Assembly: GCA_001584585.1 (NCBI GenBank)
Contig: LSYV01000018.1
Location: 77,005 to 125,377 of the forward strand
From: Gonium pectorale
Lineage: Eukaryota; Chlorophyta; Chlorophyceae; Chlamydomonadales; Volvocaceae
Length of the DNA stretch: 48,373 nt
Reading direction: 5' to 3'
Program-made: the position numbers and the translations under genes
The notes under the pieces: model-generated
The model's database searches: none
What the model was told of the DNA's origin: nothing
Seen by the model: the letters and a program-made list of their open reading frames with translations, nothing else
Part shown: in pieces, positions 11,719-23,505 of the stretch
Layout: each line of letters starts with the position of its first letter
Numbering within the stretch: the stretch's first letter is position 1

Positions 11719-14700
11719 ATGAGGGAGGAAGGGACACTTGAATATGCCGACAAGCTCGTCCTTGCGCCCATGGTGCGGGTTTCGACCCATCCGATGCGGC
11801 TGTTGGCGGCAGGGTAGGTCTGTGGGGGGACATGCTGTGGAGGGGAGGGCGAACAACCAGCGCCGCCGGGGAGCGATGTTCCGCACCGAAAACGAAATGC
11901 GCATGCTCCGCAACCCCTTTCAACGAGCTCCGCAACCTAGTCATGAATTGTTGCTTCTGGGACAACAGCATTCATACCGTCCGTCAAATATGCAGTCTAC
12001 CGCTGCACTCTGCACTGCGCTGACTGGCGTATGAAACCCAAGCTCCGCCACCACACCACGCAAGGGCGTGCCTGAGCAGGCTACAAATCACGCCCGTGAA
12101 TAGCTTCTTCATTAAAGTATAATGTCTCCCTTAACTACGGGTAAGCAAGTTCAGTGTTGTCGTGCCGGCACACAGGTACGGCGCCGACATCGTGTACAGC
12201 GAGGAGCTGGTTGACAAGCGTGTCATCGCGTCCGCACGACGAGTCAATGACAGGCTTGGCACAGTTGACTTCCTGGACAAGGGTGGAGAGCAAGGCGGCA
12301 GGGTGCGTGCTTAACTGGCTGGCCTGCTGAACATGCCAGCCACGGCCCAACCCCAGTCATGCCGTGTGCCCATGTAGCTGCACACGCATTACCTAGTACC
12401 GCCCTGAACCACCTGACCCTCATGCCCTGTTCTGTAAATGTCTGGCCGACAGCTGATGTTCCGCACCAGCCCCGACGAGAAGCCCCGCCTGGTCTTCCAA
12501 CTGGGCACAGCGGAGCCCGCCTTGGCGCTGGCGGCAGCCAGCGTGGTGGCGGGGGACGTGGCAGCGGTGGACGTGAACATGGGTTGCCCCAAGCAGTTCT
12601 CGCTGCAGGCAAGGCAGCAGCCGCACCTTAATCCACACGCTTGTTTAGGACTGGTTTAGGTGCTGTGTGAGTAGTTCTGTTCGACGCCTACGTAATCAAG
12701 TCCTTGAACGCAGGGCGGCATGGGAGCGGCGCTGCTGCGGAAACCGGAGGCTGCCGAGGTCCGTGCGTCAGCTGGTGGGGGGGGGGGGGCGCGGGCGGTG
12801 TGGACCCTGTGAACCCACATAGCGTTTTAGGGGGTTCAGGCGTCGGCGAGCAAGGAACGGAACCCTGTCATTGCCGTCAGGGGCTCAGGGTAAAACTGCC
12901 AGTTGCCTAGCCACCATTCTTTGGGGGCTTATCGGAAGCAACCTGAAAGACGGAGGTTCGCTCTTTTGCCGTTCCCCTATCAGGACATCTTGAAGACGCT
13001 GCGGCGCAACCTTCAAATTCCCGTCAGCTGCAAGATACGGCTGCTGAGTGAGTGTGGTACTCGTGTGCGGCAGCATGTATCCTGGCGCCATGGACTTGCG
13101 CTTGGCACTATGACTTTGCCGTATTGAAACATATCTACACAACCGTACGCTTCGTGTGACTCGTGTCGTACACATTGCGGTTATTTTGTTGTTGGGTCGG
13201 GCGGAGGGTCCATGGCCTGCTGGATAGGCTGCTCGCTTGCATGCGGGTATGTCATGAGCATGCTCTCCTTGCATGGGCAACACTGTGCGGGCCGCTGCTC
13301 CGCCAACATCATGCCTCAAGACAATGGCAACGCCTTACGTTGTCCGTGCTGCGCCGCTCTCCATACCACAACCCCAGACAGCGACCACGATACGGTAGAG
13401 CTGGCTCGGCGGCTGGCGGCCTGCGGCATCTCGGCCCTGGCGGTGCATGGTCGCACCACGCAGCAGCGGCCGCGGGACCCCGCCAACTGGGAGCCCATCC
13501 GGCTGGTAGGCCAGGGGCTGGGGGGGCGTGCAGGGCCAGGGGCACGGACCAGAGGCACGGACACAGCGAGCAGCAGGGCCTGGTCTTTACATGCGAGGTA
13601 TCATTGCACGTGGCTTCGGCTTGTGACCCATTTAACGTACGTCTGGCCATGCCCCTTTGCCGTACTGTGGTGACAAGTTGCGGGACTGCTCGCGCTCCTG
13701 CGTTGTCGCGCCGCCCCGCAAATGCCAGGTGGTGGACGCATTGGCCGGCCTGCCCGTGATCGCCAACGGCGACGTGATGTCGTACGAGGACGCGCAGCGC
13801 GTGCGGCGGGAGACCGGCTGCGCCGCCGCCATGCTGGCCCGCGCCGCCATGTGGAACGCGTCGGTGTTCAGGCCGCAGGGTGCGCCCCCGCCCAACTCGC
13901 GTCAGCAGCTCGCCAGCTGCTCGCCCGTCGCTCACCCTGAACCCCGCTGCTGCATTCGACACTACCTTGGGCACCGTGCCCGCAGCCTGATCCATAAGCG
14001 TGCTCTGCCATCCCACAAGCGCCACACACACAGACTCGTGTGCGCCACAGTGTTTACCCGCTACGGCAATATCGGGACCAACGCACATGCGGGCATGCTG
14101 TGCGTTGCTGCGCGCCGGGCCCCTGCTGCCCTCCTGCCCCCAGGCTTCCTTCCGCTGGATGTGGTCCAACGGGAGTACACGAGGCTGGCGATGCGCTGGG
14201 ACAACGCCCTGCCAAACACCAAGTACTGCCTGAAGGTACGGGGCATCGCGGGGCACGTGCATGGGGGACATGTTTGCGCAGCAACGGATATTCGTGGTAT
14301 TTCGGACCGCTGAAGCGCAACACGGCTCGGCCCCATGCTAAAGCACGAGTTTGCGGTTTGCTTCAATTCTCCTGCTGGTGATGTTGACGGTGTTCTGCGT
14401 CATTATTCTCAGGCCCGACTTGCTCGGCGGGCGTTTGAGCACGGGGCCCTTGTCGCATGCAGGAGATGGCGGACGCGCCGCTGTCGTTTTCTGGCCGGGC
14501 CGGTGGGCCGCGCTCCCTAGCGGGCCACGAGGGCAACACGTCCATCACGCGGGCGCGCGACGAGCAGCAGCTGTGCTCGCTTGTGGGGTTGCGCTCCGAG
14601 CCGCCCTATGAGGTGTGGACGCATTTGGGCGGCGGGGGCCTGGCACTGTCGTGCTGCAGCCATGGGAGGGCCCTGTTAAACAGGGCATGCCAGGGCGGCG

Positions 14701-15215
14701 GGGGCGCGTTGCCTTCGTGCCCTGCTGCCTGGCTCGCCCGTGGTCTCGGCGTGTGTGAGTTTTTGCCGCAGTCCACAAACCCAACTTGAAGTCCCATCTA
14801 AGGTGGTTGCCCTGTGTGGCCGTCATAGCAGGACGCTGAGCTCCCAAGCACTGCCTCTGCGGCGGCGCCGGCAGCCAGCATCAAGCATGGCGGCCGGGAG
14901 TGCGCTACAGCTGGGGGCGGCGGAAAGAGGGGCGACGGGCACGCGGGGCGAGCCGACGGAGTTCCGCAACCAGAAGGGCAGGGGCCCCACGAAGCGACAG
15001 CATCGGGCTGCGACGATCCTGCCGCGCCAGGCACGGAAACAGCTAAATCTGTGGACAGATTACAGGCCGCGTCGGCGCCCTCATCGGGTGCCATCGGGCA
15101 CCCTGCGGATGCAGCCGTCGCGGCTGGAGCTGCGACAGAACAGCTAGGCAGCTGCCTCCCGCAGAAGCGAAAGCGTGATGATGGGGACGGGAGCGGGGAC
15201 GGTGCTGACCGCTGA
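11719..15215 (+). CDS. DUS2: tRNA-dihydrouridine(20) synthase, DUS2 type
   Basis: Flavoenzyme that reduces uridine to dihydrouridine in the tRNA D loop using NAD(P)H. Ten exons keep phase: 11719-11813, 12176-12302, 12453-12608, 12714-12758, 12984-13047, 13378-13505, 13729-13879, 14144-14235, 14463-14612, 14832-15215 (463 aa). Diagnostic segments run in order: LAPMVRVSTHPMRLLAA (FMN-site start), YGADIVYSEEL, VDVNMGCPKQFS with the catalytic Cys at ~119, GGMGAALL, VSCKIRLL, LAVHGRTTQQR, PVIANGDV, and MLARAAMWNASVF. Intron 3 begins with GC rather than GT (CTGCAG|GCAAGG); the other introns are GT-AG. The animal DUS2 double-stranded-RNA-binding domain is not seen. The last exon instead encodes ~127 Ala/Gly/Pro-rich residues ending in a basic KRKRDD stretch, a possible nuclear signal. 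That exon's frame was chosen by phase and GC-rich codon use. Family assignment is firm; the C-terminus is less so. Confidence 0.9.
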
Positions 15216-15476
15216 GCGGAGAGTGGTGTTGGTTGTCTTGGTGCGGGTTTTTGCGTGCGGGGACTCCTGTGCGTACTAGGTGAGCGTAGGCTGTGCGATG
15301 CCGGAGAAGTGGAAGGCGAGCAGCAGGTGTTGATGAGGTGTCCTGCATATGCATCGTGCAGGGATGAGGCCTAGCTCCCTGGGAGCAGCATGAGCTAGCT
15401 GATGGCGTCTCCGGATCAGGCCAAGATGGCCTCCTTGCTCTCTTGTTTTGCGGAGTACTGTACTGTACTGGAGTAC

Positions 15477-15481
15477 TGTAA
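15477..15481 (+). terminator. Probable polyadenylation signal TGTAA of DUS2
   Basis: TGTAA, the usual poly(A) motif of Chlamydomonas-type nuclear genes, occurs 262 bp after the DUS2-like stop codon, on the coding strand. Confidence 0.6.
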
Positions 15482-15887
15482 CACTAGAATCCCTTTTGGT
15501 AGATAGGCATACCTTATTCCGTTCTGGTTTTGGCCGCCCTTTGGGCTTCCGGCTCGTATGGGTTTGAGACTTGTAGGTAGCGCGCCCTCTGACGCTGTGC
15601 GAACTGGTGATTGGAGTAGTGGATGGGCGACGTTGTCAGTGCACATTGTGGCCCAAGGACAAGGTTTGTGAGGGAGGGTGCAGGGCCGGGCAAGCGAGGG
15701 TGTTGTCCGAAGCGAGGGTGCAGGGTTGTGCTATGGTCAAAGAAGAAGGCGTGGACTTGGAAATACCATCAGTGTCCCGTGTGCGGGAGATGCAATGAAC
15801 AAAGGTAGGCAGGATGTCCGGGTTTTTGTTACCGAAAAAGGAAACAGGAACAGGGAATGCAACCTCTACGGTCATACACATCCGGGG

Positions 15888-15945
15888 GCGTGATTTTTTG
15901 GGCGGAGCCCCCGCCGCGAAGCGGCATTTGGGGGGCGGAACACCA
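15888..15945. repeat. GC-rich palindromic patch of organelle-repeat type
   Basis: Successive short inverted repeats (GGGCGGAGCCC, then GCCGCGAAGCGGC) sit in a T/G-rich background. Such small hairpin-forming, GC-rich repeats are common in organelle genomes of chlamydomonadalean algae. An organelle-derived insertion is therefore possible but unproven. Confidence 0.45.
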
Positions 15946-15950
15946 CCCTC

Positions 15951-15987
15951 TTCTCTATCACCCCATGCGTTCTCTATCACCCCATGC
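15951..15987. repeat. 18-bp direct repeat, two copies (period 19)
   Basis: TTCTCTATCACCCCATGC occurs at 15951-15968 and again, identical, at 15970-15987, one base apart. Confidence 0.95.
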
Positions 15988-16017
15988 ATTATAATTGCGT
16001 CCCCCGCTCCTTTTTTA

Positions 16018-16062
16018 GACGGACGGATGGACGCGTGCCCCGATCGGATGTCTCCGTCCGTC
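16018..16062. repeat. 10-bp perfect inverted repeat with 25-nt loop
   Basis: GACGGACGGA (16018-16027) is the exact reverse complement of TCCGTCCGTC (16053-16062). It lies just after a run of six T, next to the 18-bp direct repeats. Confidence 0.85.
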
Positions 16063-16741
16063 CGCACCAAACTCCATCCCACGCTAAACCAAATAGTGCA
16101 ATCTCATAATAATAGTATTCCTTCCTTATATGTGTGTAGAATTTCATAGCCGTTGGTTGGCATTTGGCGATGGTCAACGTGTCCAATGGCTGGTCAGCAT
16201 TGAAAAGCTGCCCCACCCAAACAACACCAACTGCGCCGAGAACTAGCCACGATTATACCGGGAGATATGCACATACAGCTGCTATGCGCCCGGTCTCTGA
16301 GTTGCTTGCTGGCGCTCACACTTCTCGCAACCATGTCAACTCATGGACCCGGCATGGTTCCGACTAAACCCGCACAAGCCAAGCGGGCCTTCTCTAACGA
16401 ACGTTGGTGCCAGTTTGTGTGTCATGACGCGTTGACGCGTTCGGGCGTGTATGACCGTAGAGGCGGGCTCCCTCTTTCTCTGCAGATTTCTCTTTTTTTG
16501 ACACGGTTATGGCTCTCTTTCTCGCTCCCCTACCCCGTAGGGCGGGTGTGTGCGGGTGCGGGTCTATACCGGTTGCCCCGCCCATGCATCCGCTGCGATA
16601 CACATACAGCTACACCCTTCATGACCTTAATCCCCGGTACGGTCTCACGGGGCTCCGCCCTTTTCCAAGCTTCAAGGAAGCTTTTCCCCTACTTGTCCAG
16701 CAGGGCGCCGAGTATAGGACATGGCGGGCGAGGGAGGCGAG

Positions 16742-17030
16742 CAGACGGGCCCTCCCGGTGTGGACCAGTGGCAACGTTACCTGACGATGGAGCACGGTAG
16801 CGGCATGGCGGGCTACCTCTTCATTCGCAGAGTGTTTGATCTTTTTTTCATGCGTAAGGCGGCAAGTGCGGCGATGGCTCCGGCGGGCGCCGTACGCGGG
16901 AAGCGCGCAGGCGCAGGGAGTGTGCTTGCAGCAGGGCCATGTATGGCAGCTGCATATGACCCGATCCAAGAGGGAGACTATCAGACGGGCCCTCCCGGCG
17001 TGGGCTACCGGTATAATTTCCTGACGCTGT
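16742..17030. repeat. Imperfect repeat pair spaced exactly 240 bp
   Basis: CAGACGGGCCCTCCCGG occurs at 16742 and at 16982. Downstream, CCTGACG recurs at the same offset (16780 and 17020). The two ~46-bp blocks are therefore 240 bp apart, as if from an old 240-bp tandem duplication. In one + frame both copies read TGPPGV, but I could not build a gene around them. Confidence 0.7.
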
Positions 17031-18504
17031 GTGGTGGTGGAGGGCCTGACGCCGGATGATAGGGAATCGAGTTACACGCGTTGCAAGCGGATGTGACTTC
17101 ACTCACTGACATCGGTACGGCTTCACCAATGAGAACAGACATTGACCACTTCGGCCGACCCGGTAGTGCGCCTACGAATGGGTCCCCGACAAGCTGCATC
17201 CGTTGTGCGCAAGGAGGTACGACCAGGATGCAATCTGCCATGCGCTCTAGGCAGTGCTTCATCCAATGGGTGCCTGGCATAGCGGCCTGGACATCAAGCC
17301 ACTAGCTTCAGCCCAAACAGCGCTTGTCCGGTCCGCTCCTTTCAAGACGGCTCATTCATTCCCAGCGGTATTCCTGTAACAAATTGTGCTACTCCTTACT
17401 GCAGACTGCCTATTACCTGCAAACGACTGATCAGCCTAGGCCATGCTCTCCGGCGCCGCAGCACACTCCCAGTGCCCCTCGGTTTGCCTCCTCGCCATGC
17501 ACAGCTCCGCCTCCACAGCCATTGCATGCCAACCGGGAAGCACTATCATTGTGAATGAAGAATGCTCCCGCGCGGCATAAAAATGTATAGTAAGGTAGCA
17601 AGTGCGTCCCGGGCAGTGAAGTGCACATCCTGTCAGGTCAGGCCAAACGTCCCAAAGGTGCCTCACTGCACTTTCCACTCCAGCAAAAAGCAAGGAAAGC
17701 TTCCAGCCAGTATCCACTCCCATGCGACAAGGGGACTGCCACATCCCGTCTCGAACTACCATCTACGACGTTGCAATCGTAACGATGCATAAGGACCGCA
17801 GCGGATGCAGGGTTGCATTCTCCCCCCACGCAGCTGGAATGGATATTGAAAGCGGGGCAGGATTGGTTAGGAATTTCCGCTTTGAAGCCTCTCGTGCCCC
17901 GACCCAGGGCCCGAGCGCTTGAACACAAAAGACCGCGTTGTCCGCTGCCGGAGCCCATTCTCTTCCTTTGTGCACGCACCCGCGCACACGTCCGTTTAAG
18001 CCGGGAAGGCGTAGAAACGTACGAATAAACGCACCTATACATCAGCTCGTCCAGCCCAGCAAAGACGGCCAGCACACCTGCCCTTTGGTACCGAACTCGC
18101 GCTATCCGCCCCAACCCGTTTCGTCCAAGGAATTCCTGCCCTCCAGCTCACTTCCAGCGCAACCTGGACACCCGGACATACGCCTCACCATCTTTGCCCA
18201 TCCAAAAAGCCCGCCCACAAATGCACACAACCAAACTGCCAAACACAATACAAGAGTCCCACACGATCAGTCCCAGCCACCAGACCAGAACCGCCAGCCA
18301 CCAGACCCACCAGCCGCTTCAGAAATCCAGATACTAAGAGGAAAGGGAGCTGTCCTGGGCATGGAAAGGAGCAAGCTGCCAGGGCCACGCCGCTTGCACA
18401 CGCCCAACGATGCGCAATGGTACTTACTGCTCAGGTCTCGGTGCCCGACCCTGTGTGCCAATGCAAGCCGAAGGCGCCCCACGGCGATCCGAGAGTCCTC
18501 CAAC

Positions 18505-21500
18505 TCAGGTCTCGTGCTTCGCCTTGATCTTGCAATAGGGCAGCATTGCGCGGAACTCAGCGCGCAGCAGCCGCGCGGCCTCGGCGCTTTTGAAGTAGGC
18601 CAGCGAGCACTTGCGCAGCCCCGGCATGTGCGTGAGCGGCAGGAACAAGTCCGTGTCCGACCATCCGTCTGAGCTCGTCAGCTTGAGGCGCTGCAGGTGC
18701 GTCAGGTGCTTCACCATGTCCTGTACCAAGTCCTGTTGGGATAAATGGGAACAGCGACAACCGAATAGACGTCTTGTACCAGAGTTCCTCGACAGTCCGC
18801 ACACAACCGAACTGCAATAGCATACATAAACGGCCAAGCCTTCAACCTTCCGTCACGACCATTTGTGGAACCCCACGCACCGTGTCCCTGTGCCTTCTAC
18901 ACGTCCCCAGCTGCACAACGTGCGCCCCGTGCATTGCACACCGTACCTGGGTAATGCAGCCCGCCAGCACTCGGACCTTGAGCACCTGCAGCTGCCGCAG
19001 GTTCCGCACCATCTGCCGCAGCGCCGACTGAAAGGGCGGACAGACCGGGAGGGTGGACCGCACTACTTCAGATGTAGCCGGGCCATGCAGTGAAGACCGG
19101 AGGCAGGAATTCTGGGCAACATGGATGGCGAAAGCCGAAGTTTTGATGGCAGGAAAATCATGGTGGCGCACATCAGACGCCAAATGCAGCCCGCACCTGC
19201 AGCTCCCGCAGGTCCGCCTGCTCTGTGACCTTGTACACGGCGAACACCAGCTGCGTGAGGCCGGTACACTCGGTGGCGATCGAGGTGATGCCCTTGGCCT
19301 TGACGCAGCAGTTGGACACAACCAGCCGCTGCAAAAGGACGGGTGCAGGGGCTCACTTGGATGAAGGCGAGGCGCGCAGCGAAGGAGGGAGGAAGTCGGA
19401 TAGGTAACACACGCAAGGCAACAGACGCAAGGTACGCAGCTGGGGAGGTCGTGACAAGCAGTGTCATTACAACACGCATGGCAGAATCCCAGTTGAGAGC
19501 GGCACGCACCTGGAGCGGCATGCCCTCAAACTCCGGGAAATGGCGGCACGTGGTCCGGCGCTCCAACGACGTGAGGTTGGTCAGGCAGTCGGTCTGTATT
19601 CGAGCATGGGGAAGCACCAGAAGCAAGGTGCTCACCAAGGCTGGAACCAAACAACTAGCAAGAGTCCCGCGCCCTACCCAACAACTTCAGTGCTCATGAA
19701 TGCATGCATTCAGCACATACCTCCTTGCGGCGCAGCTCCACGTTCTCAAGCAGCAGAGTCTGAGGGACCAAGGCGGGGCGCAAAGCTATTCCATTACTAC
19801 GTGACAGCGTCAAGACGTAGCTCACAGCATGGCGCCTGATGGAGAAGAAACCTGAAGGCGCCACAGCGCCATACGTCAGGTCCCGTAAAATGCCACGGGC
19901 ATGCGACCAGCCCGCCAGGCCTGGTGGAATATCGCTTAGTCCTACAGGCTGCATGCGAGCATGCCTTCGCAAACCGCGGACTGGGAGCGACCCCCGATGG
20001 GCACATGCACGCACTGGCAACAGCCTACAACCGACGGGAGCGGGCGAGACGCCAGCCATCGAAAGCTGCGCACCTGCAGGGAGTCGGGCAGGCTGACTGC
20101 GGGCAGCTTGATGGGCTCCACGCGCAGGTAGCCGCTCTTGCGCGCATTGTCCCGATTCCCCTGCCGCTCAGCCTGGTTCTCCTCCTCGTTGGGAGGATGG
20201 TGCCTGAGAGCCATTGAAAGGACAAAACCCAGCGTCATTCAGACTGCGGTGTAAAACTTCATGCAGCTGCTTATCAGTTTTACTGGCTGCTGCGCTCCAG
20301 CATACCAGCATTGAGGTTGCGCATTTCAGAATGCTCCGCAGACTCAGACAAGCTGGGCCGGCGCATGCAACGAGATACTCCACTTTCCCATCATCTCTAG
20401 TACAGCCTCTGAACATTCCTTTTTTCCCTTATATCATCCCACGACACACACGCACATCCATCCTGACCTGAGCTCCAGCTGCTGCAGCTTGGTGAGCGCG
20501 CGCAGCGAGTCCCATCCCGCAGGCTGGCTGGCCACGTTGATCCAGCCCTTGAAGCACAGCCGCGTGATGCCCGGCCAGGCGGCACACATCCCCGACAGGA
20601 TCTCGTCGAACAGGATTGGCGTCTGGCTGGCGAGGCCCTCCTTGGCGGAGCACCTGCATGAAAAAGACAATCCAAATATGAATGCATCGCGTGAATGCTT
20701 TCAACGGGGTACGACAGAAGTTTGTGGTTGCCAGTTACTTTGGGCGCGCAACGCCTCAGACCGATCAACTCTCGTTTGGACAGGCCCCATCGTTCCCTAC
20801 ACCACACCCAGGGCCTTGGGAGCCAGAAGTTCAGGACCAACCTGAAGTCCGTCATGTTGGACAGTGCCAGCAGTGGGAGCAGCGGCGACCACCAGGCCGT
20901 CAGCCCCGCCGTGCTGCCCGCGCCCGTAGGCGGCCCCGGCAACGCTGCCGCCGGCTGCCCGCCCGGGGCCGTAACAGCTGCGGCCGCCGCAGCCGCCGGC
21001 ATGACGTTCACCACGACGTGCTGCAGCGCCACCGCCACGTTGGCTGCCATGGCGGAGGTGGTGCCGGACGTCACCGCTGAGGCATCGGCCGCGGCGGCCT
21101 GCGCAGCGGGAGCGTTATCCAGCACCGAGGCGATGACCGCAGCTCCAGCGCTGGGGAGCAGCTTGGTCCGGAAGTCCAGCAGCTCCAGCACGGCATCCTC
21201 CTGTGACGGCAGATGGAGGGAGCAGACGTACCAGAAGCGTAGATACATACGTTGCCTTAGCCACGCACGGCAGCTGCCGAGCTAAAGAAAACTGGGCGCT
21301 TTGTGAGGGAGAACACGCGACGCACCTGGTGCCACTCGCGCTCGTGCTCGGGGAACTTGATGTCCAGCTTCTGGACGCCCGTCCACATGCCGATGCGCAC
21401 TAGATCTTGGCTGCAGGGTGCCAGGGCCAAGACAGCAAGCAGAGAGGGAAATGAAGCATCGCACGATACAGCCACAGTCGGGTAGGGCGAGAACTAAAAT

Positions 21501-23505
21501 GACTGCTCTATTGCTAGGCGCGCTTAGCCCACGCTCAGCACACAGAGCACGGGCTCAAGGCAAGCTGTTTGGCCGTCGGGCAGAAGACAGCGCACCTGTT
21601 CGGGTAGCGCAGCTTGAGGGAGCGCAGGTTTGGGAAGTCCACGCCGCCCGGCACGTTGAGACCGTCGCTGCCCTCCGACACACTCAGCTCTATGGCGGAC
21701 AGCCTGCAGCTTGGTGAGGGCACAAACAAGGCCGAGTCATCTCGTGCGGAGAGGCACGCAATGAGCTCCAGTACCGTCAAGATCTTCAGTTCAGGATTGA
21801 CTTATGAAGCATTCCTGGCGTGGGAAAAGGTAACATGGCACAAACAGATCCAAACTGCGTCCAGGGCCCACCCACATGTGCCATTTACCGGTAAAGTCCA
21901 AGATGGACATACACAGCCGCCCAACAACCCCCGCACGGTACCATCTAGGCGCACCGCACCTGCCGAGTGTGGTAAGTGACTGCCAGTCCTGCGGCTGCAT
22001 GTTGTGGTCTCCCAGCGCCAGGCTCAGCTGCGTCAGGCCGGTCAGTGCGCCAATGCGCGCGAACAGCGGCTTGTCCGATCCGGGCCAGGGCAGCCGCGTC
22101 TGCGGGGCACGGAGCGCCAGGTACTCCAGCTTGGTGAGGCTGGGCAGCACCGCTACGAGTGACGAGTGGAAGGTGTAGCGCAACGCCGAGACGTGGAGCT
22201 TGGTGAGCTGCTGGAGGGCCGTCCAGGAAGCCAGCGGCTGCTGCACCGCGCCAGCAGGCTCAGGGCGAGTGGGGCGGAAGGGCGGGATCTTGATCGCGAG
22301 GTTGCGCAGGCTGGTGAGCGAGCCGACGATGGGCAGGTGATCTGCGGACCAGGTTGAGTGGGAAGCCTCGTCCATGGTGAGGGAAGTCAGCTGCGTCAGC
22401 GGGCTGAGCATGCTGATGTGGGCCGCGTCGGGGGCGGTGGATAGAGACAGGCCGCTGAGCTTGGGGCCGATGGACTCGAGAAGCGAAGCCACGTAGTTCC
22501 ACGTTGTGGGGATATCAACATGGTTGGGCGCGATGTCGGCGGCGTCGGGCATGCGCACCCGCAGGTGCGTGGCGTTGGCTGGCACGATGCCCGTGATGGG
22601 CACTGATGAGATGGCCGAGTGCGGGAAGGTGGGCACCGGCGGCGGGACCGCGGCGGGCACGGGCTGTATGGCGTTGGCGGCCGCAATGGCAGCGTTGATG
22701 TTGTTGGGACCGTTTAACAGGCCCGCAGCAAAAGCAGCGGCCAGCGCCGCAATGGGGTGCTGTTGTTGCCCTGGTGCGAGCGCGGGCACAGGTACACCGG
22801 CCATCAGCGCGGCGGCCTGCTGCTGCTGCGCCGGTGCGAGGTTACCGGGCGGCGCGGGGTTTGCGGGCACAGGTGCGGCTGGGGCCGGTGGGGCCGCTGC
22901 CGGAACAGCCACGACAGTGGTAGCTACAGCAGCTGGGTCTCCAGGGTTGGCGGCCGGCAGTGCCGTTGGTGCTCCCGCCCCGCCGGCTCCGCTTTCGGCG
23001 CCTGCACCCATGTCCGTGTCCGGCGGGGGCTGCGGCGCCCTGCCGCGCTGCACCGCGTACCGGTCCAGGCTGTCCTTAATCTCCTTGGGGACAGCCATGA
23101 ACGTGTCCTGCAAGTCAAGGTTCACCGTTGTGGCCTTTGGGAAGGCCTGGGGCACATCCCGCGTGCTATCCTCGGTGAGGAAGTACTCGGGCACGATGTA
23201 GAGCGTGTCGACCACCCCGACCAGGCAGCTGCACCAGTGCTTGTTCACTTGGCGCGCTCTCAAGAGCGACGCTGTTGGCAGGAGCGTTCCAATCACCTAA
23301 ACAGGGAGGTCGGGCGCATTGCGGGAAGGTTGTTGGGGCCGCCAAAGCCGTAGCAGCCCCGCGCTGCGCAGCCTAGCGCAGCTCACTAGCCCGAATAACA
23401 TGTGATGCAAGTAAACCCGAGCTACTGGCAGCGGCCTGAGGTGTGACTCACATGCAACGCCGTGGGAGGCAAGAAAGCCCAGTCGACATGGCTCGTGTCC
23501 ATCAT
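18505..23505 (-). CDS. Large F-box / leucine-rich-repeat protein
   Basis: Twelve exons in phase: 23452-23505, 21960-23296, 21596-21703, 21326-21410, 20842-21200, 20468-20653, 20074-20203, 19721-19759, 19510-19593, 19197-19328, 18947-19027, 18505-18732 (940 aa). Residues ~8-45 read as an F-box, split by the first intron: WAFLPPTALH, then VIGTLLPTASLLRARQVN and KHW. F-box proteins recruit substrates to SCF ubiquitin ligases through SKP1. Irregular leucine-rich repeats follow, e.g. LPIVGSLTSLRNLAIKIP, LPSLTKLEYLALRAPQ, LTGLTQLSLALGD, FPNLRSLKLRYP, RALTKLQQLELR, LRQLQVLKVRV and LTHLQRLKLTSSD. Two low-complexity insertions interrupt them: an Ala/Pro/Gly-rich stretch after ~residue 95 and an Ala/Val-rich stretch in exon 5. 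The final residues are lysine-rich. The substrate is unknown. A non-SCF F-box-LRR role cannot be excluded. Confidence 0.82.

Larger units (their letters stand above)
15216..18504. other. 3.3-kb convergent spacer with several small repeats
   Basis: This lies between the 3' ends of DUS2 (+) and the F-box gene (-), so both 3' UTRs are inside it. It contains the hairpin, direct repeats and 240-bp-spaced repeat listed separately. Overlapping open frames at 16267-16800 and 16721-17059 (+) are not supported by splice structure or codon bias. I could not recognise a transposase or other mobile-element protein. Confidence 0.55.

Noticed and set aside
14740..15147. A plus frame of 135 codons at the end of DUS2
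   Set aside because: The frame ending at 15215 joins exon 9 in phase, has better codon use and a strong acceptor; this one is arginine-rich shadow.
16267..16800. A 177-codon plus frame with a signal-peptide-like start
   Set aside because: Overlaps another frame and palindromic repeats, lacks codon bias, and continues into no recognisable domain.
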